A stretch of DNA of 64,000 nt from Saturnia japonica (GCA_033032175.1 CM065309.1:8928001-8992000), one strand, 5' to 3'; positions 45,264 to 56,196 are shown, counted from the stretch's first letter. Notes: generated by a model from the letters alone, not told the origin. Numbers and translations: made by a program.

Positions 45264-46528
45264 TTAGGTCCTTACATATGAAATTAGCGTTTTATATGGT
45301 AAAAGTAAAATGAAAAAAATATTATGAAATTATAAATTTAATCAATCGAAGTATGTACCATTATTATCTATGCACTTTCGACATTTTGTAGCTAGTTCAT
45401 TGATTCCATTGCTGAAAAAATTGTGGGAGCAAGAATCAATAAATTCATTGAAGGCAGTTTGGACAGCCTCATCGGAATCGAATTTGTTTTCCTTGCAAGA
45501 AATTGTCCAAATTTCGAAAAAAGTGGTAATCTGTTGGAGCAATGTCCGGGGAATATGGTGGGATTCGGAGACAATCCAAATGCAGTTCCTCTAATTTAGC
45601 GACCGTCGGTCGTAAAGTATGGGGTGTAGCGTTGTAATGAAGCATCAGTGGACTTGAGATATTGACCAGTCTCGGTTGTTTAACGGCTAGCTTTTTCATC
45701 ATGGTTTGCAGTTGTTGACAATACAGATCTGCCGTTATCGTCTGGACAGATCTTACTAAGCTGTAGTGTATGACACCAGCACTGTTCTACTAAACACTCA
45801 CCAGTACCTTTTTCTGAGACGACTTTCGCTCGGGACAGGATTTGGCCGGTTCTCCTAGGTTCAACCACTGTGATGAGCGTTTCCGATTGTCGTAAAGGAT
45901 CCATTTTTCGTCACAAGTAACAATACGATTCAAAATTCCCTCATTGTGACGGTTGAGTAATGTAATGCAGAACTCAATAGGCGTTTGTTGGCGTGCTTCA
46001 GTCAATTCATGCGGTACCCATTTCTCAAGCTTTTTCACTTTTCCTGTTTGTTTCAAGTGAATTAAATTTTTTTTATCACTCACACCGAAGCCTGCCGCTA
46101 ACTCGGATGTGTTTTGCGAATGATACGCTTCAACGATCACCTTTGAATCTTCATTTTCAACTAGGATCTCCGGCCGTCCACGTGGTTTGCTTCGTAGGTC
46201 AAAATTTCCAGAATGAAAACGCTGGAACCAAAAACGTACCATATTTCCATACACTTAATCCTTCGAGCTGGTACTGCAGCGCTGATGCCTCAATTGAACT
46301 TATATTTGTAAATAAGGCGATATTTTAAATTTTGTATTTTGTGAAAAGAACGATGTCAAAGAAAAATAAAATAGTGCGAAAACAAATGAATTACTAAATT
46401 CGAAACACAAATATATAAAAGCCAAAATTTGGAATAAATTTGAATTTGGAATTTCTAACCAGACGCCAGACATTTGAGATTAAAGTGACCAGTTCAACAA
46501 AACGCCAATTTCATATGTAAGAACCTAA
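45264..46528 (-). mobile_element. cecropia-type mariner with both termini (copy c)
   Basis: Left end TTAGGTCCTTACATATGAAA (continuing TTAGCGTTT), right end inverse TTAGGTTCTTACATATGAAA (continuing TTGGCGTTT): 29-base inverted repeats with two mismatches. TA flanks both ends (45262-45263 and 46529-46530). The length of 1265 bases is near the normal size of a mariner. The best defined DNA transposon in the window. Confidence 0.9.
45342..46254 (-). pseudogene. mariner transposase, cecropia type, DD34D, degenerate
   Basis: Minus strand in order: VRFWFQRFHSGNFDLRSKPR (first HTH end), GRPEILV linker, ELAAGFGVSDKKNLIHLKQT (second HTH), KVKKLEKWVPHELTE, RIVTCDEKWILYDNRKRSSQ with the first Asp, KVLVSV, then after shifts LAVKQPRLVN, MLHYNATPHTLRPTVAKLEE, where the second catalytic Asp (HDNARPH in the family) is Tyr, IPPYSPDIAPTDYHFFRNLD with the third Asp, and the C-terminal CRKCIDNNGTYFD with a stop. 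The second-to-third spacing is 34. It resembles the family that gave human SETMAR. At least three frameshifts; the first roughly 30 residues are not recognisable. Confidence 0.88.
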
Positions 46529-46628
46529 TATTATATAGAAACAAAGCCTGTGATCACCTGGCAATGAGTATAAGTACAAACGAACGAACAACTTAGTAGG
46601 AAATAAATTCGGTACATATAATACTTAC

Positions 46629-46795
46629 TGTAAATCTTTCTACTAATGGTTTCTCGATGGTACTCCCGCCAATAGCAATGTATCTGAAGGACGATAAGTC
46701 ACAAACGTTTTCGGCTGTTATAAGAAATTGACCCAATAAATATGGCGTCCAAGCGGCCACGTTTGGATAAAATATTATCAAATAATTTTATTAAT
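46629..46795 (-). CDS. orphan exon-like segment of an AMP-binding (acyl-CoA ligase/luciferase-like) enzyme
   Basis: Minus strand reads IIFYPNVAAWTPYLLGQFLI, TAENVCDLSSFRYIAIGGST and IEKPLVERFT, directly followed by GTAAGTATT, an excellent splice donor (46623-46628). YDLSSxRxxxxGGAPL...LxxRF is the middle part of the adenylate-forming enzymes (4-coumarate-CoA ligase, firefly luciferase and relatives), after the AMP-binding P-loop region. The frame has no internal stop. The 5' border is not clear: a TAA lies in frame at about 46795-46797 and no AG acceptor lies between it and the coding part. No companion exon was found. It may be a true exon of a gene with large introns or a stranded pseudogene piece. 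Confidence 0.5.
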
Positions 46796-47095
46796 GGATT
46801 TATTCGCTTTACTTACATTTTGATACATTTATTTACGATGTGTAGCTAAATGGATTTATTCGTATTAACGCTTATCGACATAGTACATATATATTGCACA
46901 TTTAATATTATACAAACTATGTATTTGCAAAGTTTACAATAACCAATGAGTTGAAAATTAAAATTAGGGTTGTGTTAAGGTAATTCATTTAGTTTAATCA
47001 AGACCACTTATGAGTTTAAGCATTAAATTAAATTTTAAATATTATGTCCTAAAACATAAAGGAGTACAACTATATTCGCTTACTCATATATTCTA
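46796..47095. other. no recognised feature
   Basis: AT-rich; a second GTAAGT on the minus strand lies at about 46811-46816. Confidence 0.4.
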
Positions 47096-47285
47096 CTAGC
47101 GATGTGCCCGTGGCTCCGCATGCGTTTGTGACACAGTAATTATTTTCAGCCTGTAAATTTATTGTTACTCATATTATTGACAATTCGTATAGCCCATAAA
47201 TTGAGGAATGACATATAGTTACTCCCCTTTACAGATTTTAAAACAAGAATCTGTGCTTCCCGTGCTCAATTTTCTTCGAAATCGA
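47096..47285 (-). mobile_element. Helitron, family 3, 3' half
   Basis: CTAGCGATGTGCCCGTGGCT at 47096 is the 3' end on the minus strand; GCATGCGTTTGTGACACAGT, CTCATATTATTGACAATTCG and TTGAGGAATGACATATAGTT match the copy at 5183 and the copy split by mariner d. The 5' half is missing. Confidence 0.6.
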
Positions 47286-47299
47286 AGAAACAATAAACA

Positions 47300-47410
47300 T
47301 GACATAACATATAACATAACATCACGCTACGACCAATAGGAGTGGAGCATTAATGAGAAAATGTTGCAAAAACGGGTGAAATTTATTCCTTTTGAGAGCT
47401 TCCCCTGCGT
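47300..47410 (+). mobile_element. Helitron, family 1, partial
   Basis: ATCACGCTACGACCAATAGG, AGTGGAGCATTAATGAGAAA and TTTGAGAGCTTCCCCTGCG match the 3' half of 24659-24917. No CTAG end. Confidence 0.5.
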
Positions 47411-47724
47411 GCGCTGAGTGAATATTTAAAGCTACGCAACAATCATGTATAACGAAATTGTTTATCTTAAAAAGTTCTAAAAAAAGTTCGCACAGCATAT
47501 AACTATCTTTTAAGCTTTGCTCAATATAACTTTTTTTATGGTAATAAAATTTGTTCTAATATAATTAATTATTTGCGAAGGTTTTTTTATATACATGTTG
47601 TTAATATTGTTAATTCTTATCAAAATAAATACGTTAATTTAATTTTGAACAAAATTGCTCTTTACAGTAATTGGTTTAAATGAGTATCTTAGGAGATATA
47701 ACAGATTTAAAAAAACTCGGCAGC

Positions 47725-47861
47725 AAAATAATGATCAAGTATCGCGAACGCATTTTTATTATGCAGAATAATATGGGAGGCGGGCGGTACCTATAATACA
47801 ATGCCTACGACCCACTCTCTGTCTCTTATATGACGCAGACAAAATTGCTCGAGTCAGCTAA
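47725..47861 (+). mobile_element. Helitron, family 1, 3' half
   Basis: GCATTTTTATTATGCAGAAT, GGCGGGCGGTACCTATAATA, TGCCTACGACCCACTCTCTG and the end GCTCGAGTCAGCTAA|T (CTAA at 47858-47861) match 6974-7110 in reverse. Confidence 0.6.
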
Positions 47862-48972
47862 TGTATTATGTTTATGTCGGTTCTCATAGCCTAACAGTTG
47901 TGAAAGATATTTCCTGTGTTGAAAATCTCATAAAATCGGCTGAGGTTAAAAAAAAACATTGGACATGGTTTTTTTACTATTTCAAAAATATAAATGCTGA
48001 TACACGTGTTTCATTACATACTTTTATTATAGAGTCTAAGTACAAAATTTCAAGTCAAAAGACAATATTTTTTCACCAACCCCATACAAAATCTTAACCC
48101 CTATTTTATTGAACTTGCCCACTATTTTCGGTTGTGGATTTACCGCGACATTTTTTTCGGCGACGGAATTTCTGTTAGGTGTGGCATAACCATGGGCGTA
48201 AGCTTAGAGGCGGAATTCACCAAAATCCGTTCTTAGTGAGCGTTTACATCGCTTAGTATGCTAAATTTCAAGTCAATCGGACCTATAGTTTCGGAGATCT
48301 CGTGATGAGTGAGTAGATGGTGAGTAATAATAGTAAATTAATCATGACTAATTAATTAAAATTAATGATATACGTTTTTGTAAACTTTATAGAAATTGGT
48401 ACAAGGTTTAATAGTGGTTTTTAAAGATATTTTTAATATATTGCTGTAATTCATACGAACAGACGGAAAGGATTATTCAAGATAGTAAGTCAAGATTCAT
48501 TAGTCACTAGCCAAGATTTGGTACATCTCTGACACACACATTCACACATACACTCACATATGCACACACCCAAGCGTACGCACACGTTCAAATTTTTTTT
48601 TAATTTCTAAATTTTCATGTTGAATTGTCTATTATTTTGTTTATGTTGTTCATAAGTCAACATGTGCCACCAACTTCTTTAGGTTTCAATTGCAAGCGTA
48701 TTTTGGCCTCCATAATACAGACGTAGTCTAGTTTGAGAAGCTAAACATATGTTTTTTTTTTGTGAAAATTGATTTAAGTTACTTAAAAACACTGACACGA
48801 TTTAATGATTGTAATAAAATAATTCAATACGCTCATCAAAACAATATTATTTTAAAATGAATCAGTATATGTACTTATTTTTATACTAGTTCGGTAAAAT
48901 GATTGGTCAGCGCGAGCACCTGATTGTGAGTACAATCTACAAATAACTACGATCGTCGGTGACACAGATCTC
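47862..48972. other. mostly unrecognised; repeat-like block and CA-rich tract
   Basis: 48195-48310 (AATTCACCAAAATCCGTTCT, AATTTCAAGTCAATCGGACC, TTTCGGAGATCTCGTGATGA) looks like a lepidopteran interspersed repeat, single here. 48531-48590 is rich in CACACA. The LINE probably begins near 48973. Confidence 0.45.
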
Positions 48973-49770
48973 GGGATTCCGATTTCGACCGTTGGTGTGA
49001 ACGGACGTGTCTGCTCGTGCTCTCGATCGCTATCTGAATTATCGCGCTCTGCTTGAACTAGTGTACGACTTGTTTGCTTTGATCCACGGACCCGGTCCTA
49101 GGCCTACCGGTTCAAAGCACACGGTTTTAAGCTAGTTTTTTAAGCTTTTCATACCGCGTTTTGTAGTGTAGACGGTGTTATTGTTGTGTGGCGAGTATCT
49201 AGGTACTCGTTGCGCACATAGCGCCGTCTCGCTCGCACATTTCGTGTAGCACTTCGGTGCACACGAAAAACCTTACTTCTCAGTACGACAACAAACGCGC
49301 TTTTCAGCGCGAATCTTGTTTCTAAGACACGCAAATCCACGTTTTAGTGGTCGTTCGTCGGATACCTAGCGGTGTTAACGAAGACAAACGGGGCGTGACC
49401 CGAGCGCTGTCCGGTTACCTCCTTCTGAGGTAAACGACAACTCGGACGGGCCTGGGAATCTTAGCCTTTGCCTTTTTGCATAGTTAAGCCCCAGGTGTCT
49501 CCTACCCAACCCTTCCTATCCTTACCATCCATCCTCGTGGTTGTTTGGGCGGAGCCACGGTTTATACCGGCCTGCGTCCTCTGCCACGAGACTGTTAGGG
49601 ACTCCCCTAGGGACACGTCAGGTCCTTTTCCTGTGCGTCATTGCACCTCGATACACAGGTCTCATTGCTCCGGGCTCGGATAGCCCGTTAAACTCATTTG
49701 GCGTACCCCCCTGCCCTCCAGGCAGGGAGGTGAATAAATTCACTCCCCCGTCCTCCAAACCGCCACCGCG
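48973..49770 (+). promoter_or_regulatory. 5' UTR of the Jockey-like LINE
   Basis: About 800 bases, GC-richer than the flanks, with no conserved open frame. Jockey-group elements carry an internal promoter at their 5' end, so transcription would be expected to start within the first bases here; no TATA box was identified. Position by inference. Confidence 0.45.
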
Positions 49771-51557
49771 ATGGCCGAAGCAAAACTCGCGGAATTAGAA
49801 ATTAGATTTAGGCAGCTGGAAGCCGAAAACCAGTGCCTAATAAATTACATGTCGCTGCATATGCTGCCCGCGCATAGCAACGACTATGTTAGCAGGGCAC
49901 AGATGGCGGACTCGCTACGTCCGCCATCAGCCAATCAGAGCGCCGTTACCGCGCACGCCATCCCCTCCACCTCCGCCGCGATCTCACCCGCCGTCGCGCC
50001 ACTCGGTTTCACGCGGCCCGCCTCGGTACCCGCGACCGAGTACCCCCACCCCTCTAGCCTCGCAAGTGCGAGTCACGCCCCAAATAAGTCCCGAGCGAAA
50101 TCGCAACAGCGATCGTTCACCCCCGGCCCCTATGGCCGCCCCGCTAAACCCGTTGCCCCCGCGGCAACAACACCCCTCACTAATTCTTTTTCGGCCCTCC
50201 CAGTCGAACTAGATATGGACGCCCCGGTTAGCCCAACTCCTTCCTCAGAAATGGAGTTTTCGCTCCACTTCCGAGAACCAGTCATAATCCCGACCGAAGC
50301 TGCCGCGGACAATGACGACTTCACGGTCGTCAAATCCCGTAAACGCGCGCCCCGTGACAGCTCCGTTGAGCAAAACGCGGCAAAAACTACCAAAACGGCA
50401 AACGGCTCCGCCGCTCCCGCGCCCTCTTCAAATACCTACGAACCGGTCGTCGGCAAAAAGCATAGACCCCCGCCAATCATAATCCACAACAAAGCTGTAT
50501 GGACCAAGTTAACTAATGAGCTCAAATCGCTCAAAATAGGATATAACAAGGTGCGTATTATCGCGACCGGAATCTCCCTTACGATGAGCTCGCCAGACTG
50601 CCATCGAAAACTAACCACCCTTCTCCGTAGTAGGAATATACCCTACTACACATACGCCCTCGAAGAGGAGCAAGTCCTACGGGTTGTGCTTCGATGTATC
50701 CCCGTCGAAATCACACCCGAGGAAGTCCTCGCCTCCCTCCAAGAACAAAAATTCCCCATCCGAGAGGTACATCGGATGTATAATAAGGAAAAACGAGCAC
50801 TTCAACTGCTCGTTTTAATACTCGACAAGACGCCGGAAGGCAAAAAAATATTCAATCTAGAGCAGGTATGCGAGCTCTCCGGCATATCCGTAGAGCCGCC
50901 ATAGAAAAATCATAGCCCTCCCAAGGCCACAACTGTCAGTTGTACGGGCACTCCGCTCGCAACTGCTTCTTACGTCCGAGGTGCGTTAAGTCCCTAGAGG
51001 ACCACCCAACCAGGGAGTGCACGCGTCATCGTGACTCTACCATCCCCCCGAGCTGCATACTATGCAGGGAGGAGGGACATCCCGCGAACTATCGCGGATG
51101 CCCCAAGGCCCCGCGCACCACGCACCCTCGCCGCCCTTGGCAGGCTGCCCCTCAGAGGGCACCCCCCACCTCAGGGTTCCGGGCACAACCTCTGCTCAAT
51201 CTAGAGGTGTTTCCGTCCCTCCCGACCCCCCGCCACACTCAGGCGACCGTAGGCCCCCCCCGCACTCCAGGTGCAGCCCAAACCCGTGCGTTCGACTCAG
51301 ACGCATGGGCCCCCAAACCACAGCCCCTCATGGCTATGGACATCCCCGCGCCCCGCGCTCCAGCGCCCCGCGCCACCACAAAAGATGACCTCATGTTATC
51401 GCTCCTTCGTGAGCACGAGATACGCGAGGTCCTCGCTTACAAGACTCATCTAGAGCAGTACGGTCTCGTCGAAACCGTATTTGCCTTTCCCCGGCTCGTA
51501 GAGACGCTACAGCATTTCGATCGCGAAGCCAATAACCTCAGGCCTCTCAATGGCTAG
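49771..51557 (+). pseudogene. Jockey-like ORF1 (Gag-like RNA-binding protein), two lesions
   Basis: Starts at ATG in GCCACCGCGATGG: MAEAKLAELEIRFRQLEAEN, a short predicted coiled coil. A long Ala/Pro/Ser-rich low-complexity part follows (residues about 40-200), then a conserved block (HRPPPIIIHNKAVWTKLTNE ... VLRVVLRCIPVEITPEEV), the RRM-like domain of Jockey Gag proteins. Next come CCHC knuckles: CQLYGHSARNC, RCVKSLEDHPTREC (one Cys is Ser) and CILCREEGHPANYRGC. Two breaks: TAG at 50902-50904 where Trp would be expected, and a one-base loss near 50922 that moves the frame before the first knuckle. Otherwise about 595 codons. The protein packages the element's RNA; here it would end before the knuckles. 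Confidence 0.85.
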
Positions 51558-54433
51558 GCTCAAGCCGAGAGGCCTAAACATCTCCTTTTTAATGCGCGGA
51601 ACTTATATCCGCAGCGTGAACTCGTCGCGACTTTTCTTAAAGATCACCAAATAGACGTTCTCTTAGTACAGGAAACGCTCTTAAAGCGTTGTAAACACAA
51701 TCCGAGTATTGTAAACTACAACATTGTTAGAAATGACTGTGACGGCCGAGGGGGCGGCACTCTCATTTACTACAAACGCTCGTTGTATTGCATGCCGGTA
51801 TATCCTCCGATACTTACCAATATGGAAGTATCCGTGTGTAGACTAGGAATGACCGATCACCCGTCCATAACGATCGTATCCGTGTACCTCTCACCGACGA
51901 AAGTACCTCTCAGGTCTGACCTAGAGAAGCTACTTTCGCTCGGCACATCGGTCATTATCGCAGGTGACCTCAACCGTGGACACACATTCTTCAACAATTG
52001 GAGAGACTCCAGTAATGGGGTTATTCTCGAAGGGTTGTTGGACGAGTTAAACTTTGACGTCATAGCGCCTCCCACTCCCACCCACTTTCAAGATCACTGT
52101 ACACCGACAGTGCTTGACATAGCCTTCCTGAAAAATATCGCGCTTCAGATATGACTCATTCGGGTCGTACACGAACTCGATTCCGTCCATCGTCCGGTCA
52201 TCCTACAGCTAGGACAACTAGATGACTCCAGCCCTCCTTCAGTCACAACGGTTGACTATGCCAAACTCAAACACTACCTCGCGGATAGGCAGTCCTCGCC
52301 CAGTCTCGTTAGAGTCCCGGACGTATTGGAGTCAGTTGCGCACGTAGATCTCGCGATCGACTCCCTAGTCGACCACCTGCAAGTCGGCATCGGAGAGGCC
52401 CCGAGAGAGGTCGACGCGGCGAACGATCGCCGCTTTGTACTCCCTGCCGACGTGCGAGCGTTGATGACGGAGAAGAACGCTGCGACTCGTGCGCATGCCT
52501 CTTATCCGATCGAGGCAAACCGCGCACGGTTACGCGCACTCAAGAGAGCGGTTAAAGCCCGTATAACCAAGTTCAGAAGTCACAGATGGGACACCTTAGT
52601 CGAAGGGCTAAGGCCGTCACATCTGACTTACTGGAAAGTAGCCCACGCTCTTAAAATAGACCCCCAACCTCGCATGCCCCCCCTCGAAAGGGGTGCCGAC
52701 AATACACCCGCGTTCGATACCATCGACAAGGCGGAGTGCCTTGCCGCTTGTTTGGAGAGCCAGTGCTCCCCGAACAGCGTCAACGCAAATACCGACCGAG
52801 TCAGAGATATCGAAGCCCGCGTGGGGGAGCTGAATAAGCTCCCCGCATCAGAATCCCTGTACCCAGTCACTTCTGAGGAGGTCTTTGCCATACTCAAAAG
52901 CCTTAAGCTTAAAAAGTCACCAGGTCCCGACGGGATCAGGAACGAAGTACTCAAACTTCTTCCCGATCACCTCATAGCTCTATTGGTCTGCATCTTCAAT
53001 GTAGCCATAGCCAACTGCCATTTTCCAGCCGTATGGAAAACGGCCATTGTCATAGGTATTCACAAGCCCGGCAAGAACGCGTCGCTTCCCGACAGCTACC
53101 GCCCTATCAGTCTTCTCAATACCTTAGGTAAAATCTATGAGCGGCTCCTTCTGAACCGTCTCAAATCCGTAATAGAGGAAAAAAACCTCTATCCGCCTGA
53201 GCAATTCGGTTTTCGTGCTAGACATTCTTGCACTCATCAAGTGCACCGCCTCACGGAGCACATTTTGTTTAACTTTTCCGAGTTATATAAGCCCCGTTGT
53301 ACACTGGCAGTCTTTTTCGACGTAGCCAAGGCCTTTGATAAGGTCTGGCACGAAGGTTATTCTATAAGCTGTACTCCCGCGAAGTCCCCGATAGATTAGT
53401 TAAAATCATCCGCGATTACCTCAAAGACCGCACCTTTCGCTACAGAGTGGAAGGTGAACTATCCACACCCCATCCCATATGCTCAGGCGTCCCCCAAGGT
53501 TCCATCCTGGCTCCTAGCCTCTTCAATCTGTACGTCAGTGACCTACCAAAACTTCCCGCGAAAGTTGAGGTAGGGTTATACGCTGACGATACAGTCATAT
53601 ACTCCTCTCAAAGGCAAAAGATCAACCTCAAATGTAGAATCCAAAGAGCCGTGACCACTCTCGGGGAGTGGTTTAACGACTGGCAAATAGCCATCAACCC
53701 CACGAAGAGCGCAGCGGTGCTCTTCGACCAAACCGCCTCACAGATACCGAAAAAACTCAAAGATCATCCCCTTGAACTATTCGGTAATGCGATCCCCTGG
53801 GTAAAGGAGACCAAATATCTAGGTGTAACCCTAAATAGTAGACTCTCCTTTATACGCCACATCACTCTGGTTAGGAAAAGAGCCGCCTGGACCCTCGCCC
53901 GATTGCATCCTCTGTTATGTGTTGCAAGCAAAATGCCTACGAGACACAAGCTTACGCTCTACAAGATGTGTATCCGACCGATTATGACATATAGCTGCGT
54001 TGTGTTCGCACATATGCCAAGATATAATTGGGATCGTTTACAAACCATTCAGAATAGGTTTCTTCACCGTCTTACCGGCGCCCCTTGGTATGTTCGTATG
54101 GAAGATCTCCATAGAGATATGGACCTTCCTTCGATACATGCTTATGCCAAACACCTTTCTCGCTCTTATTTCGACACCGCGTCGAACCACGCGAATCCCT
54201 TAATCAAAGCGGCAGCTTCATATGTTCCCGACCCCAATGCCTGCCGGAGTAAACGCCGGCCGCGTAATATCTTAACTGACCCGCTCGACCAAATCGAAAA
54301 GCAAACGCGTTCTACTCCACCGCCTCTCCAAACAGAGCGTGCCACCGCCCACGCCCGCGTAACCACCGTTCTCTATGCAGAGGACGGGCGGTCAACTTCG
54401 CTCCCGCACACCCGTCACGTCCACCCTCTCTAG
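51550..54433 (+). pseudogene. Jockey-like ORF2 (endonuclease and reverse transcriptase), three lesions
   Basis: The ATG at 51550 overlaps the ORF1 stop. Endonuclease: FNARNL, DVLLVQETLLKR (metal-binding Glu), VIIAGDLNRGH, HCTPTVLDIAF, and VHRPVI where the family has SDHxPV, so the catalytic Asp is Val. RT: KKSPGPDGIRNEVL, NSxLPDSYRPISLLNTLGKI, AVFFDVAKAFDKVWHEG, SGVPQGSILAPSLFNLYVSD, LYADDTVIY (catalytic Asp pair, 53579-53590), then TKYLGVTL and the C-terminal APWYVRMEDLHRDMD and SNHANPLIKAAASYVP. Breaks: one-base loss near 51590 (between F-L and N-A-R), TGA at 52152-52154 (a CGA-to-TGA change fits), one-base loss near 53358. About 960 codons when these are ignored, normal for Jockey. No RNase H domain. 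Confidence 0.88.
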
Positions 54434-54956
54434 CGGCATCCCAAGCCTAGGTCCGTTCCTCGGTGTGAAGTCCTTTGGTCAGGCAGCCGCCCGCGCGATA
54501 CAAGTGACACTATACGTGCAACACTTAGCTACCCACATACAACATTACACACGTATGAACACACACACGTGCACACCACACAGGTACATAGGTTCTGTAA
54601 GGGACCTTTTTTTTTCTTTTTTGCGCTAGTTAGACTAATGCGCTAGTTAGTGTAGAAAAACCATTCCTATAACTAAATACACATACGCATGGTTCCCTCC
54701 TTCCTCCCAGGAGGAGGGGAACGTGCATATGAGTATATGTTAGTTAGCTTGAATTTTCTTAAGATTAGGGAATTAGATAGATCACGACCTTTTCGCATTC
54801 GCGACGACCGCCCGAGCCGAGGTTCGGCCACTCTGGCACACTCGAGCGGGTCGTCACAAACTTTCGCGGCTGAGTGCCCTAAGCGCTCGCCCCCAAGTCC
54901 GGTGAAGCTGTAAAAGCCGCAGCGGCTCTGTTTTTGGATAGGGCCCCTAAAAAAAA
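54434..54956 (+). other. 3' UTR of the Jockey-like LINE
   Basis: Shared with copies A, B and C: CACACCACACAGGTACATAG, GCCGAGGTTCGGCCACTCTG, GTGAAGCTGTAAAAGCCGC and TTTTTGGATAGGGCCCCT, then A9. Contains the hairpin at 54683-54731. Confidence 0.8.
54683..54731 (+). other. 3' UTR hairpin of the Jockey-like LINE
   Basis: CATACGCATGGTTCCCTCC pairs with GGAGGGGAACGTGCATATG (with a few mismatches) around TTCCTCCCAGGA. The same location in copy C forms a stem of different sequence, so pairing rather than sequence is kept. Confidence 0.6.
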
Positions 54957-54965
54957 ACAGATCTC

Positions 54966-55996
54966 AACGGCAGATGACAATGTCCGTAGACTAGTCTGCG
55001 TGGTTCTATGAGTGAAGAAAAGTGATGGAATAAGGTTATTTCGTCGATGCGTAAATATATAAATAGGAAATATCAAAACCCTGTAGATAAGATTAACAGT
55101 TAATAATTCTTGCGCCTAGAACTGTATACAAAACTTTAATGAGTTTAGCCCCTTCTTGTTTATCTTAAGGCAGGTTGAACAAAGTTTTACGTTGCTCTGT
55201 TTATTGAACAATGTACCTACTTACAGTTTCCTCACAGTTCAATATCAAATTATGTTTAAGTTTTAATTAACGGTCAGAACAACCTAAATTCAATTTACTT
55301 AGGATAAAGCAAGATGATGAATTTAATTATACAATCAAGTTACGTTACATAAAACATCCATACACCTTTAAAATAAATATATTTATAAATTAAAAAATAT
55401 TACCGACCGTTGACTATAATAAGAAAATACATAAAAAGTTTTCATGTTTCAACTAACGAGACTTAATTAAAAACTATAAACGCTAAAGAAATTAGATAGG
55501 TAATAAATTAAATCCAATAACCAAATTGTTGAACTATAAGCTAATCTAAGTTAAATAGTCGTAATTTATTATTTATTGCAATTTATTCATATGAATTCAA
55601 AATATACTTTACACGTGGCGTGACTATGGCAAGGCGGTGACAGCTAGCACATATATAGACCTTGAAAAATATTTTTGACTTAACTATGTAACTGCATTAT
55701 TTAAAGTCTTTATAATATGAACTAACCATTGGAAATAATCTTGGGTCTGGCTTCGCAACTTTTTTTTAGACCATCATTGTATGAAATTGCCTGATGTCCT
55801 TTCATACTGCTATGCAGCAGCCTGCGTTTTGTTAACATTATCAACTGTACAAATGAATAAAATTGAAGTGTTTATTTGTAATATGAAAATAACAACTTTT
55901 ACTAAATGCATATGAAAGTATATACGGTACTCGAATTTCTTATTTAGAGTCGGAGAAAGCGGTAGTTTGATTAGATGTTTTGATAGAGCATGAACA
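54966..55996. other. no recognised feature
   Basis: AT-rich spacer after the LINE. Confidence 0.5.
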
Positions 55997-56196
55997 CTAG
56001 CTAGGCCGGCAGACGTTGTTCTGCTTTTTCCGGCAGTTAGTGGCTCGACCACAGCGCCACCTATCGGATCATTACATAGCTTTGGACCATCATCTCAATG
56101 AATGTGAATCATATATGAATATGAGTTCAATCGGCCGAATCGTTCAGATGTTTCACGATCACTAATAGAAACACAAAGGTTTTTATATAAATAGGA
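55997..56196 (-). mobile_element. short Helitron-like element
   Basis: Minus-strand start A|TCCTATTTATATAAAAACC at 56196, end GTCTGCCGGCCTAGCTAG|T at 55997. Internal CAATCGGCCGAATCGTTCAG on the plus strand is a typical Helitron body block. 200 bases. Confidence 0.55.

Larger units (their letters stand above)
48973..54956 (+). mobile_element. near full-length Jockey-like LINE (copy D)
   Basis: A 6-kb, GC-richer unit: 5' UTR (to 49770), ORF1 (49771-51557), ORF2 (51550-54433), 3' UTR and A-tail (to 54957). The direct repeat ACAGATCTC at 48964-48972 and 54957-54965 is a possible target duplication and sets the proposed 5' end; that end is inferred, since the element's promoter start is not otherwise known. 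Three other copies of the family lie at 1.72-2.11, 16.41-17.48 and 23.06-23.56 kb. Clade: ORF1 with CCHC knuckles and ORF2 of APE endonuclease plus RT without RNase H fit Jockey. Confidence 0.85.

Noticed and set aside
48964..48972. ACAGATCTC taken as a proven target duplication of the LINE
   Set aside because: Kept only as a possibility: a CAGATC also follows the 3' end of other copies, so the motif may belong to the element or to a preferred target.
51857..52081. Minus-strand open frames across the LINE
   Set aside because: They result from the low stop-codon density of GC-rich coding sequence; no domain is present.
54000..54203. Extra open frames overlapping LINE ORF2
   Set aside because: They are shadows in other frames; only the frame with RT motifs has family similarity.
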